Assembly: GCA_964565895.1 (NCBI GenBank)
Contig: CAZMGT010000030.1
Span: 1 to 42,375 of the forward strand
From: CAZMGT01 sp964565895
GTDB lineage: Bacteria; Armatimonadota; Zipacnadia; UBA1398; CAZMGT01
Reading direction: 5' to 3'
Length of the DNA: 42,375 bases
A program made the translations under genes and the position numbers. Shown one piece after another: positions 16,242 through 25,034 of the stretch (position 1 is the first letter of the stretch; each line of letters begins with the position of its first letter). The notes under the pieces are model-generated. The model ran no database searches. It had not been told where the DNA came from and was given only the letters and a program-made list of their open reading frames with translations.

Positions 16242-16309
16242 TTTTTTGTGGGGAGTTTTTTGTAGGGTCCGCCCGCCGCCCCGCGCAACGCAAATTTAGC
16301 ACCCCGCGC

Positions 16310-17434
16310 TCAAATTATCAACATCGCGTCGCCGTAACTGTAGAACCGATAGCGCAGCCGCACCGCTTCGGAATATGCACCTAATACCGTCTCCAGCCCC
16401 GCAAACGCCGCCACAAGGGCAAACAGGGTTGATCTTGGCAGATGAAAGTTCGTCAGGAGCACATCCACGGCTTTAAACCGATACCCGGGGACAATAAACA
16501 GCTCCGTCTCGCCGCGGCGCGGGCGCACCGTGCCCTCCTCCTCCGCCGCGCTTTCTAGCGCGCGCACGCACGTCGTCCCCACGGCGACGACGCGCCCGCC
16601 CGCTTGGCGCGCGCGGTTGATCTGCTCCGCGGCCTCGGGGGTTATCTCAAACCATTCCGCGTCCATCTTATGGTCGGCGACGAGCTCCGTCTCCACGGGG
16701 CGAAACGTGCCCAAGCCCACGTGCAGGGTAATGCGCGCCACAGCGACGCTCCGCCGCTGAAGCTCGGCAAGCATCTTTTCGGTAAAGTGCAGGCCCGCGG
16801 TGGGCGCGGCGACGGCCCCCGGCCGCGTGGCGTAGACCGTTTGGTAGCGCTCGCGGTCCTCGGGCTCGTCGGGCCGGGCGATGTATGGGGGAAGGGGGAC
16901 GTGCCCCAGAACGCTCAACGCCTCGGCAAACGGCACGTCGTGCTCAAAGCGGACAATGCGCACCCCGCGCTGGTCGGGGACCATAGCCTCGATGTGCGCC
17001 ACGAGCATGGGGCCTTCGGGCTGGCTAAAGTCCACTTGCGCGCCGGGGCGCAGGCGCGCGCCGGGGTGGACGAGAGCATACCAGCGGTCGGCGGAGAGCT
17101 CCTCGCCGGCCGCGGGCCAGCCGTCTACGGGTTTAAGCAAGAGAACCTCCGCGCGGCCCCCGCCGGGGACGCGCCGGCCGAGCAGGCGCGCCGGGATGAC
17201 CGCGGTGTCGTTAAGCACGACGCAGTCGCCGGGCCTGAGATACTGGGGCAGGTCGCGAAACTGGCGGTGCTCGATTGCTCCGGTGTCGCGGTGGAGGACC
17301 AACAGCCGGCTCATGTCGCGCCGCTGCGCCGGCCGCTGGGCGATAAGCTCCCGCGGGAGGTGGTAGTCTAAGTCCGCGGTGCGCAAGCGCGGCGCATGGC
17401 GTTCGCTTTCCCCGCAAGAGGCGCTATGCCCCAT
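16310..17434 (-). CDS. queA: S-adenosylmethionine:tRNA ribosyltransferase-isomerase QueA
   Basis: The 374-residue enzyme makes epoxyqueuosine at position 34 of tRNAs with GUN anticodons from preQ1 and the ribosyl part of SAM. Family blocks are clear: DYHLPRELIAQRPAQRRDMSRLL, VLNDTAVIPARL, RYQTVYATRPGAVAAPTAGLHFT, VGLGTFRPV, GTTCVRALES and LLTNFHLPRSTL. The ATG at 17434 lies inside the end of the URO-D-like gene (11-base overlap) with GAGGGG seven bases upstream, indicating translational coupling. This gives ~16 residues before the point where most QueA proteins start. A TTG at 17386 is an alternative. No other queuosine gene is in the window. Confidence 0.96.
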   Translation of the reverse strand: MGHSASCGESERHAPRLRTADLDYHLPRELIAQRPAQRRDMSRLLVLHRDTGAIEHRQFRDLPQYLRPGDCVVLNDTAVIPARLLGRRVPGGGRAEVLLLKPVDGWPAAGEELSADRWYALVHPGARLRPGAQVDFSQPEGPMLVAHIEAMVPDQRGVRIVRFEHDVPFAEALSVLGHVPLPPYIARPDEPEDRERYQTVYATRPGAVAAPTAGLHFTEKMLAELQRRSVAVARITLHVGLGTFRPVETELVADHKMDAEWFEITPEAAEQINRARQAGGRVVAVGTTCVRALESAAEEEGTVRPRRGETELFIVPGYRFKAVDVLLTNFHLPRSTLFALVAAFAGLETVLGAYSEAVRLRYRFYSYGDAMLII

Positions 17435-18497
17435 ATCTCAGCCCCTCGTCGAGCATGGCCAGGAAGTTCTCTACCTTAACATAATTGGCCACCGTGTTTC
17501 CCGAGCCCAGGGCATAGCCCCCGCCCGGCGCACAAGCCTCAAGCACCTCGCGCGTGCGCCGGCGCACCTGCTCCTCCGTTCCCCGCGCGAGCAGGTCCAT
17601 ATCAATGCCCCCGAGCAGGGCGATGCGCCCGCCATAGCGCCGCTTGGCCTCGGTCACCGGCTCGATCACGTCCTCGAACGAGTGCTTGGCGTCGATGCCC
17701 ACGTAGTCGATGAGGTCGTCCATAATCTCGGTCAGGTTGCCGCAGGAGTGGAGCAAAAACGGCTTGCCTGCGGCGTGTGCCGCCTGGGCAATGCGCCTAT
17801 GCCAGGGGAGGACGAGCTTGCGCAAAAGCTCCGGCGAGAGCATTGTTGCGTGTTTAAACCCCATGTCGTCGCCCAGCCACAGCGCGCCGATCATGTCCAT
17901 TGTGGCAAGCGTTTCGTTTGCGGCAAGGACGAGCTCGCCCACGCGCGCGAAAACCTGCTCCACAAGCTCCGGGTCGTCCTCCAGGGCGTAGCACAGGGGC
18001 TCGTAGCCCATAATCCACATCGCCCACTCCAGCACGCCGCCGGTGAGCCCCATAACCTTCATGCCCTCGGGCAGTATTTTCTCGACGAACTCAAACTGGC
18101 TGTAGTCTACATCGCGCGGCGTGGGCCAGGGGTATTTCTCGAAGTCCTCGCGGGTTTCGATCGCTCCCCGGCGCTCGTCCGCCCATTCGCGCTCGCCGCG
18201 GCTGAACAGGGCCACATCGCGGCAGCGCAGCGTGCGCCGCGCGAACGGGATTATCGCCGTCAGCGTGAGGTAGTCGTAGCCGAGCAGCCGCCAAAACTCC
18301 ACGCGCTTGCGCAGGCGGGCCTTTTCTGCCTCGCTCTCCGCAACGTCCGGCTCCCAGCCCATGCGGGCCATTACCTCGTCGATAATCTCGTTGTCGTGAA
18401 ACAGCTCGCAAAACGGCACGCGGTCGGGCTCACCCTCGCGGCGCACGGCTTTTAGGAAGCGGTTCCAGTCGGGCTGAAACTCGGGCAGGCGAAGCAT
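17424..18497 (-). CDS. Uroporphyrinogen-decarboxylase (URO-D) family protein, methyltransferase-like
   Basis: The 357-residue TIM-barrel protein belongs to the broad URO-D family but lacks the N-terminal Arg-rich substrate motif of true HemE (no FPVWxMRQAGR). It has instead LLHSCGNLTEIMDDLIDYVGIDAKHS at 248-273. His250-x-Cys252 resembles the zinc-thiol site of corrinoid methyltransferases such as MtaA. It is therefore more likely a methyl-transfer or unknown-substrate enzyme than a heme enzyme. The ATG at 18497 is chosen because GGGGGAG lies seven bases upstream. The open frame upstream is antisense to the MFS promoter region. It is coupled to queA by overlap and divergent from the transporter. 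No corrinoid protein gene is adjacent. Confidence 0.8.
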   Translation of the reverse strand: MLRLPEFQPDWNRFLKAVRREGEPDRVPFCELFHDNEIIDEVMARMGWEPDVAESEAEKARLRKRVEFWRLLGYDYLTLTAIIPFARRTLRCRDVALFSRGEREWADERRGAIETREDFEKYPWPTPRDVDYSQFEFVEKILPEGMKVMGLTGGVLEWAMWIMGYEPLCYALEDDPELVEQVFARVGELVLAANETLATMDMIGALWLGDDMGFKHATMLSPELLRKLVLPWHRRIAQAAHAAGKPFLLHSCGNLTEIMDDLIDYVGIDAKHSFEDVIEPVTEAKRRYGGRIALLGGIDMDLLARGTEEQVRRRTREVLEACAPGGGYALGSGNTVANYVKVENFLAMLDEGLRYGA

Positions 18498-18582
18498 GGG
18501 CTCACTCCCCCAGCGCGCGGCGCGCGGCGTGTGGCAAGTGTTCTGGCGCAGCGCCGAGCTGTCCTGCGCTCTGGTGCGCGCG

Positions 18583-18611
18583 TTGACAGACGCCGCCCGC
18601 CGCGCTAGCCT
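18583..18611 (+). promoter_or_regulatory. Candidate promoter of the MFS transporter
   Basis: TTGACA at 18583-18588, a 17-base spacer, and TAGCCT at 18606-18611, 68 bases before the TTG start at 18679. The -35 is perfect and the -10 is weak. Confidence 0.5.
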
Positions 18612-18678
18612 TCGCCTTCCGCGCTGCAGTATTCTTTTTCGCAGCGCGCGACCGCCGCCGCTGCGGAGGGACAGCCCG

Positions 18679-20049
18679 TTGGCCGAGCCCGGCGAACTGC
18701 AGGAGCAAGAGGTTCCCCACATTAGGCGCAACTTCGTCCTCGGGGTGATAAACGGCGCGCTCTTTATGGGCTCCATGCGCCTGCTCGAGCCGAGCACTGT
18801 GCTTACCCTCCTCGTCCTGCGGCTGATGGGCAGCGAGCGCTATATCGGCATCCTCGCCGCGCTGACGTGGATCGGGTGGTTTTTGCCCTCGCTGATAGTG
18901 TCAAACATCGTCGAGCCGCAACAGCGCAAAATGCCCTGGTATCACCACACGGCGCTGTTCCGCATCCTCATGCGCCTTGCCCTGGTCGCCATTTTCTACA
19001 CCGCCCTGCCCGAGACGCGCGGGCCGTTGACGTTTTGGCTTGTCGTGACGTTCATGGCCCTAGAGTCGTTCGGCTCCGGTGTCGCCGTTGTCCCGTTTAT
19101 GGACATCGTGGGCAAGTCCATTCCCGCGACGCGCCGCGGGGCGTTTTTCGCCCTGCGCCAGGGGCTGAGCCAGGTAGTGGGGATCGCCGGCGGGGTGCTC
19201 GTCGCCTGGTTGTTCGCCAACGAGGGGCGGGGGGCGGGGGTCGGCTTTCCCCGCAACTTCGCCATTTTGTTTTCCATAACGGCGGCGATGGTCGCCGTCG
19301 CCTTGGGGCTGTTCTCGCTCTGCCACGAGCCCCTGCGCCCCGTGCAGCACCGGCGCATCTCGTTCGTCCAGCACCTGCATCGCGGACGGCGCCTGCTCGG
19401 GCGCAACGTGGCCTATCGCAACTTTATGATCTTGCGCTATCTCTCCGGCCTGGCGGCAATGGCCCTGTTGTTTTTAACGGCGTTTGCCAAAAGCGAGCTG
19501 CACATTGCCGACCGTGTGGTGGGCGCGTTTGTCGTTACCGTTAGCGTGGCGAGCATTTTCGGGAACATCCTCTGGGGCTGGGTAAGCGACCATCGGGGCA
19601 ACCGCGCGCTTTTGCGCGGGGGGATAACGCTTGCCGCGCTCCCTTCCGTGCTCGGGCTGGTCAGCGCGCATCTTCCGCGCATCGCGGTCACCCTGCCCGC
19701 GCTGGGCGAGCAGGACGTGCGCGTGGTGCTGATCGCCTTGGCGTTCGTCGCCGTGGGGTTTATCGTTCCCGCGCAGGCGGTGGGCGAGATGAACTATATC
19801 CTCGACCTCGCCCCCGAGCGCCGGCGCTCGACGTGGGTTGGCTTTAGCCAGCTCCTCCGCCTTCCCGCGGCGCTTATTCCCGCCCTCGGCGGGGCGATCG
19901 CCGAGATCTCCTACGTTCTGCTCTTTTTGGTCTCCCTGGCGTTCTGGCTCCCCGGAACGATCCTCGCCTATACGGGCATCGAGGAGCCGCGGCTTTCGGG
20001 GACCACGCGCGGGCTGTTCGCGCGCACGCGCCGGCAAGCAAACCACTAG
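18679..20049 (+). CDS. Major facilitator superfamily transporter
   Basis: This 456-residue polytopic inner-membrane protein has about ten to twelve hydrophobic segments. It begins with HIRRNFVLGVINGALFMGSM, and a cytoplasmic basic loop (HEPLRPVQHRRISFVQHLHR) separates the two halves. ATRRGAFFALRQ in the first half and LAPERRRSTWVGFSQ in the second resemble the paired conserved loops seen in MFS proteins of unknown substrate. The TTG start at 18679 follows GGAGGG by eight bases and places the first membrane helix ~20 residues in. Open frame further upstream (to 18496) overlaps the divergent gene and lacks a ribosome site. Substrate unknown. Confidence 0.82.
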   Translation: MAEPGELQEQEVPHIRRNFVLGVINGALFMGSMRLLEPSTVLTLLVLRLMGSERYIGILAALTWIGWFLPSLIVSNIVEPQQRKMPWYHHTALFRILMRLALVAIFYTALPETRGPLTFWLVVTFMALESFGSGVAVVPFMDIVGKSIPATRRGAFFALRQGLSQVVGIAGGVLVAWLFANEGRGAGVGFPRNFAILFSITAAMVAVALGLFSLCHEPLRPVQHRRISFVQHLHRGRRLLGRNVAYRNFMILRYLSGLAAMALLFLTAFAKSELHIADRVVGAFVVTVSVASIFGNILWGWVSDHRGNRALLRGGITLAALPSVLGLVSAHLPRIAVTLPALGEQDVRVVLIALAFVAVGFIVPAQAVGEMNYILDLAPERRRSTWVGFSQLLRLPAALIPALGGAIAEISYVLLFLVSLAFWLPGTILAYTGIEEPRLSGTTRGLFARTRRQANH

Positions 20050-20185
20050 CTGCGCGCGCAAAGCGCCCGGCACACTTGGAGCACGCGCCAGACGGGCACG
20101 ATCCACTGGCTTTGCCCAAGGCACTGGGCCTTCCCACGCACGACGGGGCAAGAGCCGCGCGGTCCCCAGCGCCTCTCTGCCGCGG

Positions 20186-22261
20186 CTAGTCGAACTTCAG
20201 GTGGCGGAAGGCGAGGACGGTCATAAACACAACGTGCGCGCGGTAGAGCATGGCGAGGCGGTTGTTGCGCAGGCGCTCATCCTCAACCATAACCATTACC
20301 TGCGAGAAGAAGCGATCCATAACCGGCGCGAGCTCGGCAAACTGGCGCACCCGCGGGATAATGCTCTCGCTCATCTCGGCAAGGTTCTCCTCGAGGTTGG
20401 CGATCGCCTCAAACAGCTCGCGCTCGCACTCGTGCTCGAACAGCGCGGGGTCAACGTCGGTGGTGTCGCTTGTGCGGTTGACGACGATGTTCGCGGCCCG
20501 TGTCGCCGCGGTGGCTGCCGCTTCGAGAACCTCCGGCTCTTCGCGGCGCATCTTCTGAATGTCGCGCGCGCGGCGGAGGGCGTCGTAAAACTCGCCCCAG
20601 CCCAGCTCAAGCAGCGCCTCGCGCAGGTCACGCTCCACGCCTTGGGCCTCGAGCACGGCGTGCGCGCGCTGGGCGAGGATCTCCAAGAACGTGGGCATTA
20701 CCTGCTCGGGGTCAATGCCGTATTCGGCGCAGCTCCAGCGGCACAGCTCTTCGAGGTTCACGGGCAGGCGGTGCTCGGCGACGATTGCCGCCATCCCCTG
20801 CACCCTGCGGCGGATGCCTTGCGGGTCCTGCGAGCCGGTGGGCGCGAGGCCGATGCTCAGGCAGCCGACCACCGTGTCCGCGCGGTCGGCGAGGCTGAGC
20901 AACTGCCCGCAGCGCGAGCGCGGGAGCTCGTCGCCGGCAAACCGCGGCTGGTAGTGCTCCTCAATCGCCTGGGCCACTTCCTCCTGCTCGCCGGAAAGCC
21001 GCGCATAGACCCCGCCCATTATCCCCTGCAGGTCGGTAAACTCGATCACCATGTGCGTTACCAGGTCCGCTTTGCACAGCTCCGCCGCGCGCAAGAGCGT
21101 CTTTTGCTCGCCTTCGGGGAGGCCGAGCGAGTCCGCCAACCGCTGGCACAGCCGCTTTAGGCGCTGGACCTTGTCGTGCAGCGTGCCCAGGCCCTCGAAA
21201 AACACCACGCGCTTAAGCTCGGGCACGCGCTCGGCCAGGGGTCGGGCTTTGTCCGCTTGGAAGAAAAACACGGCGTCGCGCAGCCGGCCGTCAACGACCA
21301 CCTGCGCCCCGCGGCGGACCTCGTCCAGCCCCTCTTCGCCCCCGTTGCGCACGGCGACAAACCGCGCAAGCAGCTTGCCCGACCCGTCGCCCACCGGGAA
21401 ATACTTCTGGTGCTTGCGCAGCACCGTGGTTACCACAACCTCTGGGACATCGAGAAACTCCTCGGCAAACTCGCCCAAAAACGCCGTGGGGTATTCCACC
21501 AGGTAGGCGTTTTCGTAAACGAGCTCGTCTAGATACAGCGGCTCGCCGCCGCACGATTGGGCGAGCTTTCTCACCTGCTCGGCGATAAGCGCCTTGCGCT
21601 CCTCGGGCGCGACAATTACCCCGTGCTCGCGGAGCACGCGCTCATACTGCTCCGCGGAGGGAACGACAACCTCGCCCGAGCTTAGGAAGCGATGCCCGCG
21701 GGTGGTGTTGCCGGAGCGGATGTCCTCGATGGCGAACTCGACGACCTGCTCGCCGAGAAGCGCGAGCAGCCAGCGGATGGGCCGGCCGTAGCGCACCTTG
21801 CGATAGCCCCAGCGCATGGTTTTGGGAAAGTGCGGGGCAAGGACGACGTCGGGCAGCGCCTCGCCCAGGACCTCGGCCGTGGGGCGGCCCTTCTCCGTAA
21901 CGCTGACAAACGCCACCTCGCGCCCGCGGGCGTCTTGTTTAAACTGCACCTGCTCCGGGTCCACGCCGCGCGCGCGGGCAAAGCCGAGGAGGGCCTTTGT
22001 CGGGTTGCCCTGCTCGTCAAAACAAGCGCTTTTGGGGGGCCCGGAGGTCTCGACCACCGTGTCCTCCTGGCGCTCGGCGACGCTTTCGGCAACAAGCGCC
22101 AGGCGGCGCGGGGTGCCCAGGGCGCGGATTTCGCCGTGGGCCACGCGCAGGCGGGCAAACGCCGCGCGCAGCGCCTCGCGCAGCTCGGCCAGCGCGGGGT
22201 CAATAAACCCCACGGGCAGCTCCTCCACACCGATCTCCAGGACGAAGCGCAAGCCAGCCAT
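20186..22261 (-). CDS. glyS: Glycyl-tRNA synthetase beta subunit
   Basis: The 691-residue beta subunit of the bacterial (alpha2beta2) glycyl-tRNA synthetase begins with LRFVLEIGVEELPVGFIDPAL. It also shows GPPKSACFDEQGNPTKALLGFA, FPKTMRWG and the HD-like segment KADLVTHMVIEFTDLQG. A C-terminal anticodon-binding region follows (~560-691). It recognises tRNA-Gly, while the alpha subunit activates glycine. Only five bases separate it from glyQ, so they are co-translated. Length matches the family (about 680-700). Confidence 0.97.
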   Translation of the reverse strand: MAGLRFVLEIGVEELPVGFIDPALAELREALRAAFARLRVAHGEIRALGTPRRLALVAESVAERQEDTVVETSGPPKSACFDEQGNPTKALLGFARARGVDPEQVQFKQDARGREVAFVSVTEKGRPTAEVLGEALPDVVLAPHFPKTMRWGYRKVRYGRPIRWLLALLGEQVVEFAIEDIRSGNTTRGHRFLSSGEVVVPSAEQYERVLREHGVIVAPEERKALIAEQVRKLAQSCGGEPLYLDELVYENAYLVEYPTAFLGEFAEEFLDVPEVVVTTVLRKHQKYFPVGDGSGKLLARFVAVRNGGEEGLDEVRRGAQVVVDGRLRDAVFFFQADKARPLAERVPELKRVVFFEGLGTLHDKVQRLKRLCQRLADSLGLPEGEQKTLLRAAELCKADLVTHMVIEFTDLQGIMGGVYARLSGEQEEVAQAIEEHYQPRFAGDELPRSRCGQLLSLADRADTVVGCLSIGLAPTGSQDPQGIRRRVQGMAAIVAEHRLPVNLEELCRWSCAEYGIDPEQVMPTFLEILAQRAHAVLEAQGVERDLREALLELGWGEFYDALRRARDIQKMRREEPEVLEAAATAATRAANIVVNRTSDTTDVDPALFEHECERELFEAIANLEENLAEMSESIIPRVRQFAELAPVMDRFFSQVMVMVEDERLRNNRLAMLYRAHVVFMTVLAFRHLKFD

Positions 22262-22266
22262 GCCGT

Positions 22267-23148
22267 TCAGCTCTTTTGCGCCGAGGCAAGGAGGGGAAAC
22301 CCCAGCTTCTCCCGCTGCTCAATGTACGCCCGCGCGCAGCCCCGCGCCAGCCGGCGCACGCGCTCGATAACTCCGGTGCGCTCGGTAACGCTCAGCGCGC
22401 CGCGGGCGTCGAGGAGGTTGAAGATGTGGCTACATTTAAGCGTGTTTTCATACGCGGGGACGACAAGCCCGCGCTCTAAGCAAGCGCGCGCCTCCGCCTC
22501 ATAGTCGTCGAAATGCCGAAAAAGCATGTCTATGTTGGCCAGCTCGAAGTTGTAAACCGACGTCTCATACTCCTCCTGATAGCGTATCTCGCCGTAGGTA
22601 ACCTCCGGCGACCAGTTAATGTCGCGAAAGTGGTGCTTTCCCTGCAGGTACATCAAAATGCGCTCCGGGCCATAGGTGATCTCTGCGGACACGGGGTAGA
22701 CCTCAATCGAGCCCATTTGCTGAAAGTAGGTAAACTGGGTAATCTCCATCCCGTCCAGCCACACTTCCCACCCCACGCCCGAGGCCCCCAGGGTGGGCGA
22801 CTCCCAATCGTCCTCGACAAAGCGAATGTCGTGCTTGCGCACATCAATGCCCAGCGCCTCAAGCGAGCGGAGGTAAATCTCCTGCACGTCGTCGGGCGAG
22901 GGCTTAAGGATGACCTGATATTGAAAGTAGCGCCCCATGCGATAGGGGTTTTCGCCATAGCGCGCGTCGGCGGGGCGGCGCGAGGCTTGCACATAGGCCA
23001 CGTTATAGGGCTCCGGGCCCAGCGCGCGCAAAAAAGTGGCAGGCGCCATTGTTCCGGCGCCCATCTCCATGTCATACGGTTGTTCGATAACGCAGCCCTG
23101 CTCTGCCCAGAAGTGGTGCAGGGCGAGGAACATCTCCTGGAGGGTCAT
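22267..23148 (-). CDS. glyQ: Glycyl-tRNA synthetase alpha subunit
   Basis: The 293-residue catalytic subunit has the class II motifs of GlyQ: LHHFWAEQGCVIEQPYDMEMGAGT, RALGPEPYNVAYVQASRRPADARYGENPYR, LEALGIDVRKHDIRFVEDDWESP and GWEVWLDGMEITQFTYFQQ. It forms glycyl-adenylate and charges tRNA-Gly together with GlyS. The ATG overlaps the stop codon of the sigma-factor gene by four bases (ATGA), indicating translational coupling of a regulator to a housekeeping synthetase. Confidence 0.98.
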   Translation of the reverse strand: MTLQEMFLALHHFWAEQGCVIEQPYDMEMGAGTMAPATFLRALGPEPYNVAYVQASRRPADARYGENPYRMGRYFQYQVILKPSPDDVQEIYLRSLEALGIDVRKHDIRFVEDDWESPTLGASGVGWEVWLDGMEITQFTYFQQMGSIEVYPVSAEITYGPERILMYLQGKHHFRDINWSPEVTYGEIRYQEEYETSVYNFELANIDMLFRHFDDYEAEARACLERGLVVPAYENTLKCSHIFNLLDARGALSVTERTGVIERVRRLARGCARAYIEQREKLGFPLLASAQKS

Positions 23149-23879
23149 TGGTGAATACGCTTCTCCGCCTGAAGCCGCCGGGCGACGGCGTATAGCCGCT
23201 GCTCGCCGATGTCCGCGGTGTCCTCGGGCGAGGCCACCACGCGGGAAAGCTTGCGCCGAATGCGCGTAAGAGCGTTGTCGATCGACTTAACCTTGCACCC
23301 CAGGCGGCTGGCCACTTCGTTGTAGCTCATTCCCTCAAGATACGCCTTAAACACGCGCCACTCGAAGTTAGACAGCCGCTGGCGGATGCTCCGCTTAAGA
23401 TACGAGGCGGCCTCGGCGTCGGTCCACACTTCCTCGGGGTTTTTGTTGCGCGGGCAGGGAAGAACGTCGGACAAGCTCTTTTCGGGAGAATCCGGGTATA
23501 CGTTCGCGTCCAGGGAGAGCGAGGTGTTTAGCGGGATCTGGCGCTGCCTCGTGGCCGCCTTAATCGCGGTAATCAGTTCCCGCTGGACGCACATTTGGGC
23601 GAAGCACCGAAACGAGACGTCTTTGTCCTCGCGAAAGTCCATGATCGCTTCCCACAGCCCGAGCATGCCCACCTGCATCAGGTCTTCCTTTTCCGCCCCC
23701 TGCAGGAAGTACGATTTAAGCTTCGCCCGCACGAGCCCGGAATATTTGTGCAAAAGATACTCGATCGCTTCACGGTCGCCGCTCTGGGCCAGTTTGACGA
23801 CTTTGTTGTCGCTCATGTCGACGTACGCCAGGCGCCGACGCGTGCCGGCGGATCTGAAAAACTCAGCAGCGTTCACCAT
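23145..23879 (-). CDS. sigH: SigH-like RNA polymerase sigma factor
   Basis: The 244-residue sigma-70-family factor resembles Bacillus SigH (sigma-30). Region 2 reads HKYSGLVRAKLKSYFLQGAEKEDLMQVGMLGLWEAIMDF and CVQRELITAIKAATRQRQIPLN. Region 4 at the C-terminus includes FKAYLEGMSYNEVASRLGCKVKSIDNALTRIRRKL. SigH controls stationary-phase and early sporulation genes in Firmicutes. Its role in an apparent diderm is unknown. The ATG at 23879 is eight bases after GGAG. An upstream TTG at 23924 has no ribosome site. It leads a coupled sigma-glyQ-glyS operon. No anti-sigma factor is adjacent. Confidence 0.9.
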   Translation of the reverse strand: MVNAAEFFRSAGTRRRLAYVDMSDNKVVKLAQSGDREAIEYLLHKYSGLVRAKLKSYFLQGAEKEDLMQVGMLGLWEAIMDFREDKDVSFRCFAQMCVQRELITAIKAATRQRQIPLNTSLSLDANVYPDSPEKSLSDVLPCPRNKNPEEVWTDAEAASYLKRSIRQRLSNFEWRVFKAYLEGMSYNEVASRLGCKVKSIDNALTRIRRKLSRVVASPEDTADIGEQRLYAVARRLQAEKRIHQ

Positions 23880-23995
23880 TCCCATCGCTCCAAGGTCACG
23901 ATTTGACTTGTCCGTGTCGCACAAAAGACGATACAGGTTTGGTCACGCAGCGAGTCTCAGTCACGCCCAAGCTAAGGTATCTTTCGCACTCTCCC

Positions 23996-24014
23996 GAAAC
24001 CCCGAGGGGGTTTC
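23996..24014 (-). other. Hairpin upstream of the sigma-factor gene
   Basis: GAAACCCC and GGGGTTTC form a perfect eight-base-pair stem with a three-base loop, 117 bases before the sigma start and downstream of the cvpA terminator. It has no U-run on either strand. It may be a protein- or RNA-level control element in the leader or promoter. Function unknown. Confidence 0.45.
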
Positions 24015-24044
24015 CCTCCCTTCCCAAAGACGATTTTTCCGCGC

Positions 24045-24090
24045 AAACAAAAAGCCGACTCGCCGCTGCTACTGCGCAGTGGGAGTCGGC
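24045..24090 (-). terminator. Terminator overlapping the end of the cvpA-like gene
   Basis: GCCGACTC (24090-24083) pairs with GAGTCGGC (24061-24054), followed by TTTTTGTTT. The left arm is inside the last codons of the upstream gene and its stop codon lies in the loop. Confidence 0.85.
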
Positions 24091-24551
24091 TCTTCATAGC
24101 CGCCCAACCCGTGCATTATCTCGAGAAACCTATGCCACGCGCGAAACTCATAAAGCTGCATGCACAGCCCCGAGTGCGACACCGGGGCGTAGTCCGGCCC
24201 CTTGCTTACGACGATCGCGCTGATTAACAAATGCGAAATGGCGATCCCACAGCCCAGGCCGAGGATCGCCCCAAACAGCGGGTCCCACGCCTCGATGGTC
24301 AGCGGGACCATGTTATAGACGAGCTTGCTTACCGCGATGCCAACCGCCCCGAGGAGGAAGAACGTAAGCACCATGCCCCCGGCCTCGCCCAGGTTTACCA
24401 CCTGGCCCACGCGCGCCCCATAGGACTTAGCGACAATGGCACAGCCGGAAAGCGCAAGCAAGTCAAATAAGCTCTGAAGGAAACCACGTCTGCCCTGAAT
24501 TATCGCCGCTGCACCGAGGATGAGGATCATTATCAGATCCAGCCAGGTCAT
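24069..24551 (-). CDS. CvpA-family membrane protein
   Basis: The 160-residue protein has four hydrophobic segments (~3-20, 28-46, 58-80, 92-115). The N-terminal WLDLIMILILGAAAIIQGRRGFLQSLFDLLAL, with Arg-Arg-Gly-Phe after the first helix, is the CvpA signature. CvpA proteins are inner-membrane and linked to colicin V export and biofilm or envelope maintenance, but their activity is not known. GGAGG lies seven bases before the ATG. It has its own promoter and a terminator that overlaps its 3' end, so it is a single-gene unit. Confidence 0.8.
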   Translation of the reverse strand: MTWLDLIMILILGAAAIIQGRRGFLQSLFDLLALSGCAIVAKSYGARVGQVVNLGEAGGMVLTFFLLGAVGIAVSKLVYNMVPLTIEAWDPLFGAILGLGCGIAISHLLISAIVVSKGPDYAPVSHSGLCMQLYEFRAWHRFLEIMHGLGGYEEPTPTAQ

Positions 24552-25034
24552 GCGTCAGCCTCCATGGTGCGACACGGCCGTTGGGAGCTGCGCGCGCTCC
24601 GCGAAGACCGGTGGAGCCGCATTATACACCGCAAGCCTTAAAGTTTGCAAGGCAACGCACCAAAAACATCGTTCCGCGGCAGCCACTTGCGCCGATCGTG
24701 AACATATTGTGAGCCGCGCCGCGCAAAAATCAATACCCCACCTTCCCCTCACCGAGCGAGCTGCCGCCCGCCCGTGTAGGCAAGCAAACCGAGCCGGCAA
24801 AAGTTACTTGGCCATCGCTGGCAGTTGTACCGCGCGTCGCGGCAAGAGGCACGCCGCTACCCGCGCCGCGCGCGGGGAAGCGGAATCGCGCCCAGGTTTT
24901 CCACAGCTTTTCCCCAGGCGCAGTTTCACAGCCGCTTCAACATTTCGGCCAACCGTTTGCCAAAGCTTTGCGGGGGAGTCGAGGCAGCGCCGCGGGCGTC
25001 CATGCGCGCCAGCCGCTTGCTCGCACAGGCGCGC
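24552..25034. other. 483-base region without a recognisable gene
   Basis: This stretch lies between the start of the cvpA-like gene and the end of the MEMO-like gene. It contains the cvpA promoter (24621-24650). I find no ORF with a convincing ribosome site. At about 24833-24882 nested inverted segments on the minus strand (CCGCGCG with CGCGCGG, GCGGC with GCCGC) could fold as a structured RNA. TTTTCCACA near 24898 differs from a DnaA box by one base but is alone. Confidence 0.4.
24621..24650 (-). promoter_or_regulatory. Promoter of the cvpA-like gene
   Basis: TTGCAA at 24650-24645, an 18-base spacer, and a perfect TATAAT at 24626-24621. It lies about 70 bases before the start codon. Confidence 0.7.

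Noticed and set aside
18496..18678. N-terminal extension of the MFS transporter
   Set aside because: It overlaps the divergent URO-D start and the likely promoter and has no ribosome site. A TTG at 18679 with GGAGGG explains the start.
24890..24910. TTTTCCACA as a DnaA box and possible origin
   Set aside because: It is one base off the consensus and solitary. No dnaA, dnaN or AT-rich unwinding region is nearby.
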